From assembly GCA_031280795.1 (NCBI GenBank), contig JAITGF010000010.1:1-26308 (forward strand): 26,308 bases of DNA, in the 5' to 3' direction. Made by a program: the position numbers and the translations under genes. A model generated the notes under the pieces. The model was given only the letters and a program-made list of their open reading frames with translations, had not been told where the DNA came from and did not search any database. Position 1 is the first letter of the stretch; each line of letters begins with the position of its first letter. Below, piece by piece: positions 7,945 through 26,245 of this stretch. Origin of the DNA: Candidatus Ancillula prorhinotermitis. GTDB taxonomy: Bacteria > Actinomycetota > Actinomycetes > Actinomycetales > Bifidobacteriaceae.

Positions 7945-7952
7945 TTAGATAT

Positions 7953-8723
7953 ATGTTTTATCATATCTTCACTAAAACCTTCGGTCAGCTGTTCCGATGG
8001 TTGTACTTTCGTGCGTGGACAAAAAACATGCACTACATACCCAAACGTGGCCCTGCTATCATTGCGTCGAATCATTTGGCTGTAATTGATTCAATTGTTC
8101 TACCAGTCGTGGTGTGGCGCAAAATCTGGTTTATCGGCAAAAAGGAATACTTTCAAACTGATACCTTCAAGCATCGCCTGCAAAAATGGTTCTTCACTAG
8201 TGTTTCCGTATACCCAGTCGATCGAGCAGGCGGAAAAGCTGCCGAAGAAGCATTGAATGTAGGGAGGCGCGCCCTTGATTCGGGTCACCTATTTGGAATC
8301 TACCCCGAAGGAACGCGCTCCCCTGACGGCAACCTCTACCGCGGGCACACTGGAGTCGCGAGATTGGCGCTCGAAAAACGGGTTCCCGTAATCCCGGTCG
8401 CCATGATTGGTACACGCGAAGCACAGAAACCAGGACAGTCATTCCCTAAACCCAAGCGAATTGGGGCAGTTTTCGCAAAGCCACTGCTATTTGACGACTT
8501 GTACGATGAGTATGCAAAGGCGCTTGACGATGACGACCAAGATACGGTGCGCAATCTGCTTAGAACCGCAACTGATCGCATTATGCTGAGTTTGCATAGC
8601 GTTTCAAATCAGACCTACGTTGACATCTACGCGACACAGGCTAAAGAAATCGTACAAAGCGGGGAAAATGTTCTAGAATATGCGCGTGCCAACGACAAAG
8701 AAATTCGCGTCAAAACTTCATAA
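7953..8723 (+). CDS. plsC: 1-acyl-sn-glycerol-3-phosphate acyltransferase (PlsC family)
   Basis: Transfers an acyl chain to the sn-2 position of lysophosphatidic acid at the membrane. The 256-aa protein has the acyltransferase block I NHLAVID (40-46, H41-X4-D46), a block II-like YPVDRAGG (87-94), block III YPEGTRSPDG (117-126), and VPVIPVAMIG (144-153). There is no clear signal peptide; an N-terminal amphipathic segment (about 1-22) probably docks it to the membrane. A C-terminal extension of about 65 residues is acidic around 176-190 (ALDDDDQD). If this is a CPR bacterium lacking de novo fatty-acid synthesis, the gene would serve remodelling of host-derived lipids; that is inference. Its stop overlaps the stop of the convergent folate gene by 6 bases. 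The start is fixed by an extended -10 box 8 bases upstream. Confidence 0.9.
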   Translation: MFYHIFTKTFGQLFRWLYFRAWTKNMHYIPKRGPAIIASNHLAVIDSIVLPVVVWRKIWFIGKKEYFQTDTFKHRLQKWFFTSVSVYPVDRAGGKAAEEALNVGRRALDSGHLFGIYPEGTRSPDGNLYRGHTGVARLALEKRVPVIPVAMIGTREAQKPGQSFPKPKRIGAVFAKPLLFDDLYDEYAKALDDDDQDTVRNLLRTATDRIMLSLHSVSNQTYVDIYATQAKEIVQSGENVLEYARANDKEIRVKTS

Positions 8724-9467
8724 TCCATGTGGCAAGAGTCGCTGTATCTTAGTCGGGGTTATGTAACCGTCAACCTTAATATCATGCTCTTCATGTGGTA
8801 ATTCGTATACCTTATGTTTCGGTATTGCGCCCTCAGAAGCGCCAGTTAGACCGCCTTCAGTCATGCCTGCAGATTTACCGCCTACATCAACACTCGTCGA
8901 ATCAAATACTTCTTCGTCGAACACAAGTGCAAAAACCTTCGTGCTTGGATTTCTCTTCAGTAAGACACGATCGTACCACCCGCCACCAAGCCCTAAGCGA
9001 TTACCGTTTGCATCTACCGCTAACGCCGGGGCAAGTATTACATCAGCATTAGCAATGGCATCCTCACCAAGATTACCTCGCCTTGGCTCGAGGGGGCGCC
9101 CTTGCATCGGCATGTGCAGATCTGAAACCGACACGAAAGGCGCCCAAGTGCGTGTGAATCCAGTTCCGAGCACTGGTAAGATCACGTCTTTTCCACGTCG
9201 CTTCAAAATATCGAGTAGCATATATGTAGACGGTTCATCGTTGTGTGATACGTACAGAGCAATAGTTTGGGCATTTTGAACCTCACTGACAAATAATGCA
9301 ATTTCGCACATCTGGTCAGAAAGTTCGCCTCGCATAGAATCTGATAGCTTTGCACGCGCTTCTTTAATGGCCTTACGCAAATAGCTCTTCTGGTCGGTTA
9401 AGTCGAGCCTGCGCCCGAATTTCTCCTGAGAGTCTACGAACTTAATATACTCGTCAAATACTGTCAT
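8718..9467 (-). CDS. 5-formyltetrahydrofolate cyclo-ligase
   Basis: ATP-dependent conversion of 5-formyl-THF to 5,10-methenyl-THF (MTHFS/YgfA family). Signature LGLGGGWYDR at 158-167 with preceding ILAPALAVDANGNR; N-terminal SYLRKAIKEARAKLSD (28-42) is the usual start helix; ALYVSHNDEPST (70-81) is the nucleotide/folate pocket region. At 249 aa it is longer than the usual 180-200: there are about 27 extra N-terminal residues and a Gly/Ser/Thr-rich insertion at about 188-215 before the final strand. The ATG at 9467 overlaps the end of recR by 14 bases. No other ATG, GTG or TTG lies closer to the usual start, so I keep 9467. It is the last gene of the atpA-uxaC-dnaX-recR run and ends convergently into plsC. 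Confidence 0.88.
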   Translation of the reverse strand: MTVFDEYIKFVDSQEKFGRRLDLTDQKSYLRKAIKEARAKLSDSMRGELSDQMCEIALFVSEVQNAQTIALYVSHNDEPSTYMLLDILKRRGKDVILPVLGTGFTRTWAPFVSVSDLHMPMQGRPLEPRRGNLGEDAIANADVILAPALAVDANGNRLGLGGGWYDRVLLKRNPSTKVFALVFDEEVFDSTSVDVGGKSAGMTEGGLTGASEGAIPKHKVYELPHEEHDIKVDGYITPTKIQRLLPHGL

Positions 9468-10059
9468 TGAAGGGCCTTCTTGCTACCACTGCTTGCCCAA
9501 GCGTCATTTCGTCGGCGTACTCCAAATCTCCACCGATCGGTAAACCTTGCGCGATACGAGTAACCTTTATGTTCATGGGTTGAATCAGTCGTGCCAAATA
9601 TGCTGCAGTCGCTTCACCCTCAACATTCGGATTTGTCGCCATGATTATCTCTTGCACATTGACGTCACCTAGGCGTTTCATGAGTAATTCGATGCGCAAA
9701 TCTTCAACGCCGATACCTTGCAAAGGGTTTAAAGCTCCGCCAAGAACGTGGTATAGCCCAGTGAATTGATGTGTTTTTTCTATCGCAATCAAATCGCGCG
9801 GCTCTTCAACTACGCAAATTATCGACTTGTCACGGCTCGGGTTAGAGCAGATTGCACATATTTGCCCCTGTGTAGTATTACCACACATTTCACAGAAATT
9901 TACGTTCTTCTTAGCGTTTATGATGGCGGCGACTAGTTGCTTTACATAATCAGAGTCAGTTTCTAAAATGAAGAAAGCTAGACGCGTTGCAGACTTTGGG
10001 CCTATTCCTGGTAGCTTTGAGAGTTTATCAACTAGATCAATGATTAGCTCATCGTACAT
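9454..10059 (-). CDS. recR: Recombination mediator protein RecR
   Basis: Acts with RecO (and RecF) in loading RecA at gaps. The 201-aa length is normal. Helix-hairpin-helix KLPGIGPKSATRLAF (14-28), a four-Cys zinc site (CEMCG-x6-CAIC at about 56-71), a Toprim domain from IICVVEEPRDLIAIE onward, and the C-terminal RIAQGLPIGGDLEYAD-TL motif with Walker-like character. Its ATG overlaps the dnaX stop (TAATG), the classic dnaX-recR arrangement though without the ybaB gene usually between them. It overlaps the folate gene downstream by 14 bases. Confidence 0.95.
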   Translation of the reverse strand: MYDELIIDLVDKLSKLPGIGPKSATRLAFFILETDSDYVKQLVAAIINAKKNVNFCEMCGNTTQGQICAICSNPSRDKSIICVVEEPRDLIAIEKTHQFTGLYHVLGGALNPLQGIGVEDLRIELLMKRLGDVNVQEIIMATNPNVEGEATAAYLARLIQPMNIKVTRIAQGLPIGGDLEYADEMTLGQAVVARRPFNDSI

Positions 10060-12044
10060 TAGCGTTCAATCTCCGTAGCCCCGAGGATGTCTTGCAAAGA
10101 AGATAGCGCATCTGCACTATCATCTACCACAGCATCATCTTCACTATAATCTCCGTACTCTTCCTCTAAGTTGTCATCGCTATTTGAGGTGGTTGGTTCG
10201 TCTGAAGGTGTACTTTCTTGGCTACGGTCATCATTGGCAGCGTTACCAGAATTGACATCAGGCATAGCATCGGGGTTAACATCAGGATTGACGTCAGGGT
10301 TAATGCCAGTGGTAACCGTGGACCCCGCTGGATCTTGAGCGGAAGAACTATCTGGAGCTAGGTCTTTGCCGTCGACGATAGACACCTGGAAACGACTTCC
10401 GAGCACATTGGCAATCGCATTCTCTAAATCACTACTATAGCCACGCTTGCTGAAGGTCTCTCCGAAGCGCGCGTCATTGAATGCAATTTCAACTCTTTGA
10501 CCAACGCAACTAACTAGACGACCTTGCTTGTCGAGCAGTACTGTAGCTGATTTACGTGCTTTACTAAGCTCTTTCAATATGCTACCCCAATTGCTCTGGG
10601 ACACTACTTGACTTGGTGTAGAAGCACTCTGAGTGTTGTCAACTGCAGGGGCATTGTCCGCTTGGGCAACTTTTTTAGATTTTGCAACTTGCAAAGACAC
10701 TTCTTTAATAGACGTCTCCGTGGTGGAGGTAATTGTAGGCTCGACCAAGGGTAGGGTTGCAGGCGTTGCTGTAGGTAGGTTTGCAGGTGCCGTTGCGGGT
10801 GGGGTCGCAGAGTGGTGCTCAGGCGAGGTGGGAGATAAGGTGGTGGGCAAGTTTGATGGTTTAGACCTTGAAGACGCAGTGCTCGAGCTAGTTACTTGCT
10901 CCTGATTGCTTTGTGTTGATGAAAAATCTTGCTTTGAAAAGCTAGCCATCTTTGCAAAAACCAGCTCTAACTGCAAACGCTGAGAGGTTGCATCGCGCAT
11001 ATCTTTAATGCCCTCCTGCATTGCATATGCATACTGTGTAAGCGTGCGCTCAGATGACGTAGCAACAAAGCTCTTGAGTAATTCTAGCTCCGAATCGCTA
11101 CGTCCGCCCAATGCGGCCTTAATGCTTGCGCTTGAGCGGTTTTGACCCCAGATTGACACTAGAATGGCATCACGTATCCATTGTAGCAGATCGGTGGCAA
11201 ACCCCTTTGGTGAAACCCCAGTATTCACGAGTGCTTCAATATCATCAAAAACTCCTGCGAAATCAAGGTCACCTAGGTGATTCAAAACTGCACTGATATT
11301 TTCTTCTGGTGTAAAACCGAAGAGCTTTACTGCAAAATCATACTCAACTTTACCATCCTTAGCGCTAGCGATGAGCTGATCCATAAATGAAAGCGTATCG
11401 CGAACTGACCCACCCCCAACTCTAGCGAGAAGCGGAAACACCTGCTCGTCAAATTTGACTCCTTCGTCGCTGGCAATCTGCTCAAGATATGGCACCATAA
11501 TATCCTTGGGCACTAAAGAAAATGCATAATGATAAGTTCTTGAACGAATCGTGCTGATGACCTTTTCTGGCTCAGTAGTTGCAAAGATGAATTTTATATG
11601 CTCGGGCGGTTCCTCAACTAGCTTAAGCAAGGCGTTAAAAGCGGAATTGGTAATCATGTGCGCCTCATCTAAGATGATGATTTTATATCGATCACGATTT
11701 GGGGCGTACTCAGCTCTCTCTCGTAACTGCCGAGCGTCGTCAACACCGCCGTGAGATGCTGCATCCATTTCAATAACGTCAACCGACCCTGGACCACCCT
11801 TAGCCAGGTCTTTGCATGACTCGCACTTACCGCAAGGAGTGGCACTTGGACCCTTTTTGCAATTCAAACATCTTGCGAATATGCGGGCTGAAGTTGTTTT
11901 TCCACACCCTCTCGGACCCGAGAACAAGTAGGCATGCGCTATCCTGCCCGACTCAAGGGCGCGCTGAAGTGCTTCCTTGACAGTATCTTGACCAATCAGA
12001 TCCTCAAATGTATCTGGACGCTTTTCGCGGTAAAGGACTTTCAT
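10059..12044 (-). CDS. dnaX: DNA polymerase III subunit gamma/tau
   Basis: Clamp-loader ATPase. The 661-aa protein has Walker A GPRGCGKT (43-50), a zinc site C62, C71, C74, C77, Walker B ILDEAH (124-129), sensor I ATTEPEK (155-161), the arginine finger in IRSRT (167-171), and the lid GGGSVRDTLSFMDQ (210-223). Domain III follows to about 370. Residues 375-480 are a Ser/Thr/Pro/Ala-rich linker. A small conserved block (WGSILKELSKARKSATVLL, 486-504) resembles the tau C-terminal domain. The last 90 residues are acidic and contain a PDVN repeat (582-598). A run of six A within codons 457-458 (10671-10676) is a possible slippage site, see findings. The ATG overlaps the uxaC stop (TAATG). Confidence 0.95.
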   Translation of the reverse strand: MKVLYREKRPDTFEDLIGQDTVKEALQRALESGRIAHAYLFSGPRGCGKTTSARIFARCLNCKKGPSATPCGKCESCKDLAKGGPGSVDVIEMDAASHGGVDDARQLRERAEYAPNRDRYKIIILDEAHMITNSAFNALLKLVEEPPEHIKFIFATTEPEKVISTIRSRTYHYAFSLVPKDIMVPYLEQIASDEGVKFDEQVFPLLARVGGGSVRDTLSFMDQLIASAKDGKVEYDFAVKLFGFTPEENISAVLNHLGDLDFAGVFDDIEALVNTGVSPKGFATDLLQWIRDAILVSIWGQNRSSASIKAALGGRSDSELELLKSFVATSSERTLTQYAYAMQEGIKDMRDATSQRLQLELVFAKMASFSKQDFSSTQSNQEQVTSSSTASSRSKPSNLPTTLSPTSPEHHSATPPATAPANLPTATPATLPLVEPTITSTTETSIKEVSLQVAKSKKVAQADNAPAVDNTQSASTPSQVVSQSNWGSILKELSKARKSATVLLDKQGRLVSCVGQRVEIAFNDARFGETFSKRGYSSDLENAIANVLGSRFQVSIVDGKDLAPDSSSAQDPAGSTVTTGINPDVNPDVNPDAMPDVNSGNAANDDRSQESTPSDEPTTSNSDDNLEEEYGDYSEDDAVVDDSADALSSLQDILGATEIER

Positions 12045-13501
12045 TATAGACCGAAATAGCTCTTAGAGTTGTGGTAGGAAATGTTTTGCACTTGTTTGCC
12101 AATCAGATTCAGATCATGGGGAATCTGACCGCGCTTGGCAAGATTTCCGTAGAAGTTGCAAAGAATCCGGCGGAAATACTCATGACGCGTGTAGCTAAGT
12201 AACGACCGCGAATCAGTAAGCATACCTGTGAAATTGCCTAGCAGAGACTCTTCAGCGTAGACTTCAAGGTGCTCTACCATCTTGGTATACGTATCATTAA
12301 ACCACCAACCTGGACCGAGCTGGAACTTCTGCTTTACGCCTTGACCTCCAACATTTTGCAGGTGCGTGCATCCAATAGTGATAAGAGGCATCCAATCGTT
12401 ATCGTTTAGCGAAAAAAGAATTGTGCGCGGTACAGTATCAACCCCACTTGCAGAGCCTTCAACTTCAAGGTCATCAAAGAATTGTCGCACAGCTTCTGCC
12501 ACAGGTAGGTCAGTCAATGCATCATGCCCAGTATTTGGACCTTGCGCTTCAAAACGCGGAGTGTTTAAATCGCGCAAAGCGTTAATGTGCATTTGCATGA
12601 CAATATTACGCTTTGCATACTCTTTCGCAAGGAACTTCTGGATATATGTATGATACTGAGCTATCTCCAAATCACTGATCTTTGCACCAGAAAGTTGTTT
12701 GCGCAAGATCTCATCTACAGTCGCCTCGTTTGCTCTAGCATAGTAGAAAATCTCAATGCCGTGGTCAGCAAGTTTGGCTCCTTGGGACTGGAAGAAATCG
12801 AGACGCTTCGATAAAGCTTCGGTAAGGGTGTGAAGAGAAATTATTGAAACCTCAGCAACTTCGCCGAGTTTTCTAATGTAGTCATTAAAATCAGGTTTAA
12901 AGATGTTCATAGCTTTGTCTGGTCGCCAACCTGGAAGCATTCTGAAGCGCTCTTCTTCACTAGCAAGCTTCGTATGGTACTCCAGAGAGTCAATCGGATC
13001 ATCAGTGGTTACGACCACTTCAACATTTGCTCCAGCAATGATGTTGCGCGGTTTGAATTCGTCAAGCTGAAGCTTGGTGTTAAGTAGATCCCACAGCTCA
13101 TCAGCAGTCTCGGAGTTCAGTTGTTTATCGACTCCAAAAAAACGTTTAAGCTCTAAATGACTCCACTCATAAATAGGGTTACCGAAAGCCGACTCTAATG
13201 TTTTCGCAAAAGCTAAGAACTTCTCCCAATCGGATCCTTCACCTGTAATCACACGCTCTGAAAAACCTGCTGCACGCATTAGACGCCACTTGTAATGATC
13301 TCCGATTGGCGCAGATTCTAAACCTTCGGAAATCCACATCTTGGTAATATTTGCAATATTCTGATTCTCAAAAATCGTCTTAGGGTCTAGATGACAATGG
13401 TAGTCCACAATTGGAAGACCTTTAGCGTACTTATGAAAAAGTTCAGTAGCAAACTTTGTTTCTAGCAGAAAATCGTTTCCTAAAAAAGTATCTTTACTCA
13501 T
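12044..13501 (-). CDS. uxaC: Glucuronate (uronate) isomerase
   Basis: Isomerises D-glucuronate to D-fructuronate or D-galacturonate to D-tagaturonate. The 485-aa protein matches the family length (E. coli UxaC is 470). Motifs: the amidohydrolase-like DYHCHLDPKTI near residue 33, MLPGWRPDKA, EIFYYAR, MQMHINALRD, FSLNDNDW and the C-terminal GMLTDSRSLLSYTRHEYFRRILC, typical of UxaC. The start ATG at 13501 is set by AAGGG (13513-13509) with 7-base spacing; a longer frame to 13576 would run inside atpA and is rejected. It lies 13 bases after atpA and overlaps dnaX by one base, an unrelated setting for a sugar-acid enzyme. No other hexuronate gene is present in the window. Confidence 0.93.
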   Translation of the reverse strand: MSKDTFLGNDFLLETKFATELFHKYAKGLPIVDYHCHLDPKTIFENQNIANITKMWISEGLESAPIGDHYKWRLMRAAGFSERVITGEGSDWEKFLAFAKTLESAFGNPIYEWSHLELKRFFGVDKQLNSETADELWDLLNTKLQLDEFKPRNIIAGANVEVVVTTDDPIDSLEYHTKLASEEERFRMLPGWRPDKAMNIFKPDFNDYIRKLGEVAEVSIISLHTLTEALSKRLDFFQSQGAKLADHGIEIFYYARANEATVDEILRKQLSGAKISDLEIAQYHTYIQKFLAKEYAKRNIVMQMHINALRDLNTPRFEAQGPNTGHDALTDLPVAEAVRQFFDDLEVEGSASGVDTVPRTILFSLNDNDWMPLITIGCTHLQNVGGQGVKQKFQLGPGWWFNDTYTKMVEHLEVYAEESLLGNFTGMLTDSRSLLSYTRHEYFRRILCNFYGNLAKRGQIPHDLNLIGKQVQNISYHNSKSYFGL

Positions 13502-13514
13502 ATCTATACCCTTA

Positions 13515-15395
13515 TCAAGACTTCTTTGCGGTTGATTTTGCAGGCGATTTTGCTGGAGCTTTCGACGTTGCACCACTCTTTGGGCTACCCTTTGGTTTTG
13601 CAGGGGGTTTTACTGCCGATTTAGCTTTACTAGAGCTAGTTGCCTTTTTGGTGGTTGCTTTCGCGGAGGCAGGCTTATTGGCTGGAGCTTTCTTAGTGCC
13701 TTCGCTAGTGCTTGATGCTGCTTTGTCGGATACTTTTGACGCTGTCTTCGATGTTGTAGTTACCTTTTTTGACTTAGAGACCTTAATTGTTTCTTGTTCG
13801 ATGCTCGGCAGGCTGAAACCTTCAACTTTTACCTCAGTTAAGAGCTTCTTATCACCAGAAATGAATGATTCGCGGAACTTATCGGTCGCTTCTTCTAACT
13901 TCTGCACAGTTGAGTCAGAAAGATCAGTCGTAGTGCGTATCACATCAAGGATATTTGTCTTGTGGGTTAGATATTCAATGAACTCAGACTCAAACCGCTT
14001 TATGTCAGAAACATCCACGTCATCAAGCTTTCCGTTCAACCCCGCCCAGACCATCACGACTTGTTTGTCGAACGAAAACGGATCGTACTGACCTTGCTTG
14101 AGTAGCTCAGTAAGTCTTTCACCCCGAGCAAGCTGCGCCCTAGACGCAGCATCTAAGTCAGACGCAAACATCGCGAACGATTGCAATGAGCGGAATTGGG
14201 CAAGCTCGATTTTAAGTGAGCCAGCGACTTTCTTCATCGCTTTAGTCTGAGCAGCGCCACCAACGCGAGATACTGAAATACCAACATCTACAGCAGGGCG
14301 CTGATTGGCATTAAACAAGTCTGACTGCAAGAATATCTGACCGTCAGTGATTGAAATAACGTTCGTAGGTATATATGCCGACACGTCGTTGGCTTTAGTC
14401 TCGATGATCGGGAGACCTGTCATCGACCCACCGCCAAGCTCATCAGAAAGCTTTGCGCAACGCTCTAATAGTCGTGAATGCAGATAGAAGACGTCACCTG
14501 GGTATGCTTCGCGCCCTGGGGGTCGACGCAATAGTAGCGAAACGCTTCGATACGCTTCAGCCTGTTTTGAAAGGTCATCAAAAATAATTAGGACGTGTTT
14601 GCCTTCGTACATCCAGTGCTGACCAATGGCAGACCCTGTGTACGGAGCTAGATATTTAAATCCTGCAGACTCTGAAGCGGGAGCAGCTACAATTGTGGTA
14701 TACTCCATAGCGCCCGCATCTTCTAGAGCAGCTTTCACTGAAGATATCGTGGAACCTTTTTGACCAATCGCCACATATATGCAACGTACTTGTTTAGTCG
14801 GATCTCCACTGTCCCAATCTTCCTTCTGGTTGATGATGGTATCGATTGCGATAGCGGTTTTACCAGTTTGTCGATCGCCGATGATCAACTGCCTCTGCCC
14901 TCTTCCGATCGGGGTCATAGTATCAATCGCCTTGATACCAGTATGCAATGGCTCTACTACGGATTTGCGCTGCATAACGCCTGGAGCTTGAGCCTCCAAA
15001 ATGCGACGACTAGTTGTTTTTATCGCTCCAAGACCGTCTACGGGGTTACCCATCGGATCTACCACACGACCAAGATACCCATCACCGACTGGGACAGAAA
15101 GTACTTCACCAGTTCGATAGACTTCTTGACCTTCTTCAATGTTCTCAAAGTCTCCCAAAACCACTACGCCAATTTCGCGCTCATCGAGATTCATCGCTAA
15201 GCCGAGTGTACCATCCTCAAAGCGGAGAAGCTCAGAAGCCATGGTACCAGGAAGACCGTCGACGTGGGCTATGCCATCTCCAGCGACAGTTACATGCCCA
15301 ATCTCGCTAGAGACAGACGTAGAAGCTGAAAAATCCTTTACAAAGTTGTCCAATGCTTTGCGTATATCAGTGACGCTAATCTTTATCTCGGCCAT
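13515..15395 (-). CDS. atpA: F1 ATP synthase alpha subunit with a basic C-terminal tail
   Basis: Non-catalytic nucleotide-binding subunit of F1. The 626-aa protein has the beta-barrel domain (about 28-95), P-loop GDRQTGKT (173-180), [10 protein letters not shown] (211-220), [10 protein letters not shown] (270-279), [12 protein letters not shown] (290-301), and the alpha signature [14 protein letters not shown] (367-380) with the arginine finger Arg377. The core ends near 525. Family members are typically 500-550 aa; the extra residues 538-626 contain 24 Lys against 2 acidic residues, with Ala, Ser, Thr and Pro making up most of the rest. The start at 15395 has a strong Shine-Dalgarno AGGAAGGA (15408-15401), 5 bases away. 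No other atp gene is adjacent: upstream is the giant surface gene, downstream uxaC. The first 25 residues, which in F1 bind subunit delta, are present. Confidence 0.96.
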   Translation of the reverse strand: MAEIKISVTDIRKALDNFVKDFSASTSVSSEIGHVTVAGDGIAHVDGLPGTMASELLRFEDGTLGLAMNLDEREIGVVVLGDFENIEEGQEVYRTGEVLSVPVGDGYLGRVVDPMGNPVDGLGAIKTTSRRILEAQAPGVMQRKSVVEPLHTGIKAIDTMTPIGRGQRQLIIGDRQTGKTAIAIDTIINQKEDWDSGDPTKQVRCIYVAIGQKGSTISSVKAALEDAGAMEYTTIVAAPASESAGFKYLAPYTGSAIGQHWMYEGKHVLIIFDDLSKQAEAYRSVSLLLRRPPGREAYPGDVFYLHSRLLERCAKLSDELGGGSMTGLPIIETKANDVSAYIPTNVISITDGQIFLQSDLFNANQRPAVDVGISVSRVGGAAQTKAMKKVAGSLKIELAQFRSLQSFAMFASDLDAASRAQLARGERLTELLKQGQYDPFSFDKQVVMVWAGLNGKLDDVDVSDIKRFESEFIEYLTHKTNILDVIRTTTDLSDSTVQKLEEATDKFRESFISGDKKLLTEVKVEGFSLPSIEQETIKVSKSKKVTTTSKTASKVSDKAASSTSEGTKKAPANKPASAKATTKKATSSSKAKSAVKPPAKPKGSPKSGATSKAPAKSPAKSTAKKS

Positions 15396-15424
15396 ATCGA
15401 TCCTTCCTGTAAAATTACGTTCAT
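15383..15424 (-). CDS. Leaderless 13-codon mini-ORF overlapping the atpA start
   Basis: An ATG at 15424 lies 6 bases after the TATAAT of the atpA promoter, exactly where other genes in this window have their leaderless start. It encodes [13 protein letters not shown] and stops with TAA at 15385-15383, inside codons 4-5 of atpA in another frame. It runs over the atpA Shine-Dalgarno. It may be a translated leader that couples to or modulates atpA, or a by-product of the promoter spacing. No similarity is recognised. Confidence 0.35.
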   Translation of the reverse strand: MNVILQEGSIWPR

Positions 15425-15431
15425 ATCTACA

Positions 15432-25955
<10,524 letters not shown>

Positions 25956-25969
25956 CTTGCCCACCGCCT

Positions 25970-25997
25970 AGCTTTGTGGGTGCTCATAAGCAAAGCT
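25970..25997 (-). other. Hairpin abutting the giant gene's ribosome binding site
   Basis: AGCTTTG (25970-25976) pairs with CAAAGCT (25991-25997) around a 14-base loop. On the transcript the stem ends at the base just before the Shine-Dalgarno, so ribosome movement through the leader could open it and change access to the start. Confidence 0.5.
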
Positions 25998-26000
25998 CGG

Positions 26001-26018
26001 ACGCCTTGCCTTAGGCGT
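26001..26018 (-). other. Hairpin in the giant gene's leader
   Basis: ACGCCT (26001-26006), six-base loop, AGGCGT (26013-26018); perfect 6-bp stem. It lies just downstream of the stop of the present leader ORF (26026) and upstream of the second hairpin, so in the present frame a ribosome would stop before it. Confidence 0.45.
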
Positions 26019-26025
26019 ACTTGAT

Positions 26026-26139
26026 TTAGCCGCGCAAGAGAGAGAGAGAGAGAGAGTTATACGCGCAACAAACTGCTACGTCCACACCATCGGCATGTCC
26101 GCACTTCACGTTAACTACACTATTCAAAATATTCTCCAT
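26026..26139 (-). CDS. Leaderless 37-codon leader ORF with a CT dinucleotide tract
   Basis: ATG at 26139 lies 6 bases after a TATAAT (26151-26146) that has TGG before it and a perfect TTGACA 17 bases upstream, the best promoter in the window. The ORF encodes 37 residues beginning MENILNSVVNVKCGH and ending with a Ser-Leu repeat and LLRG before TAA (26028-26026). The Ser-Leu run is read from (CT)10. No similarity to a known peptide. It is likely a translated leader of the giant gene, whose ATG is 70 bases beyond the stop. Frame behaviour under tract-length change is given in the findings. It could also be non-functional sequence that merely follows a strong promoter. Confidence 0.45.
   Translation of the reverse strand: MENILNSVVNVKCGHADGVDVAVCCAYNSLSLSLLRG
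26037..26056. repeat. (AG)10 dinucleotide microsatellite
   Basis: Ten perfect AG units (CT on the minus, transcribed strand). It lies inside the leader ORF between the promoter and the start of the giant surface protein gene. Perfect dinucleotide tracts of this length are rare in compact bacterial genomes and are typical sites of slipped-strand length change. Confidence 0.9.
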
Positions 26140-26145
26140 ATATCA

Positions 26146-26174
26146 ATTATACCACATTCGCACGCGCATGTCAA
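26146..26174 (-). promoter_or_regulatory. Near-consensus sigma70 promoter P1 of the giant gene
   Basis: On the minus strand TTGACA (26174-26169), a 17-base spacer ending TGG, then TATAAT (26151-26146). Both hexamers are perfect. Predicted transcription start is at or next to the ATG of the leader ORF (26139). Confidence 0.85.
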
Positions 26175-26236
26175 GTAAAATTTTTTGCGGGTAGCATCTT
26201 TTATTTTGTGTAAGGGTTAAGTAACTCTCCACTATG

Positions 26237-26245
26237 ATTATACCA
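26237..26245 (-). promoter_or_regulatory. Outer extended -10 element P2
   Basis: On the minus strand TG-G-TATAAT (26245-26237), preceded by the same TG as P1 to give an identical 11-base string. The bases downstream also match P1 (ATA, one to two bases, TGGAGA), so P1 and P2 look like a diverged tandem duplication. No -35 is visible. A 30-codon frame from a GTG four bases after the box is probably incidental. Confidence 0.5.

Noticed and set aside
13502..13576. N-terminal extension of UxaC to 13576
   Set aside because: It lies inside the AtpA tail and is low complexity; the ATG at 13501 has a Shine-Dalgarno and fits the family.
13456..14091. 211-codon plus-strand frame rich in Phe, Ala, Val and Gly that looks like a membrane protein
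   Set aside because: It is the complement of the Lys/Ala/Thr-rich AtpA tail; the apparent hydrophobicity is an artefact of that repeat.
26151..26235. 30-codon frame starting at GTG just after P2
   Set aside because: The start is only four bases after the -10, too close for a leaderless transcript, and it ends within the P1 -10 box.
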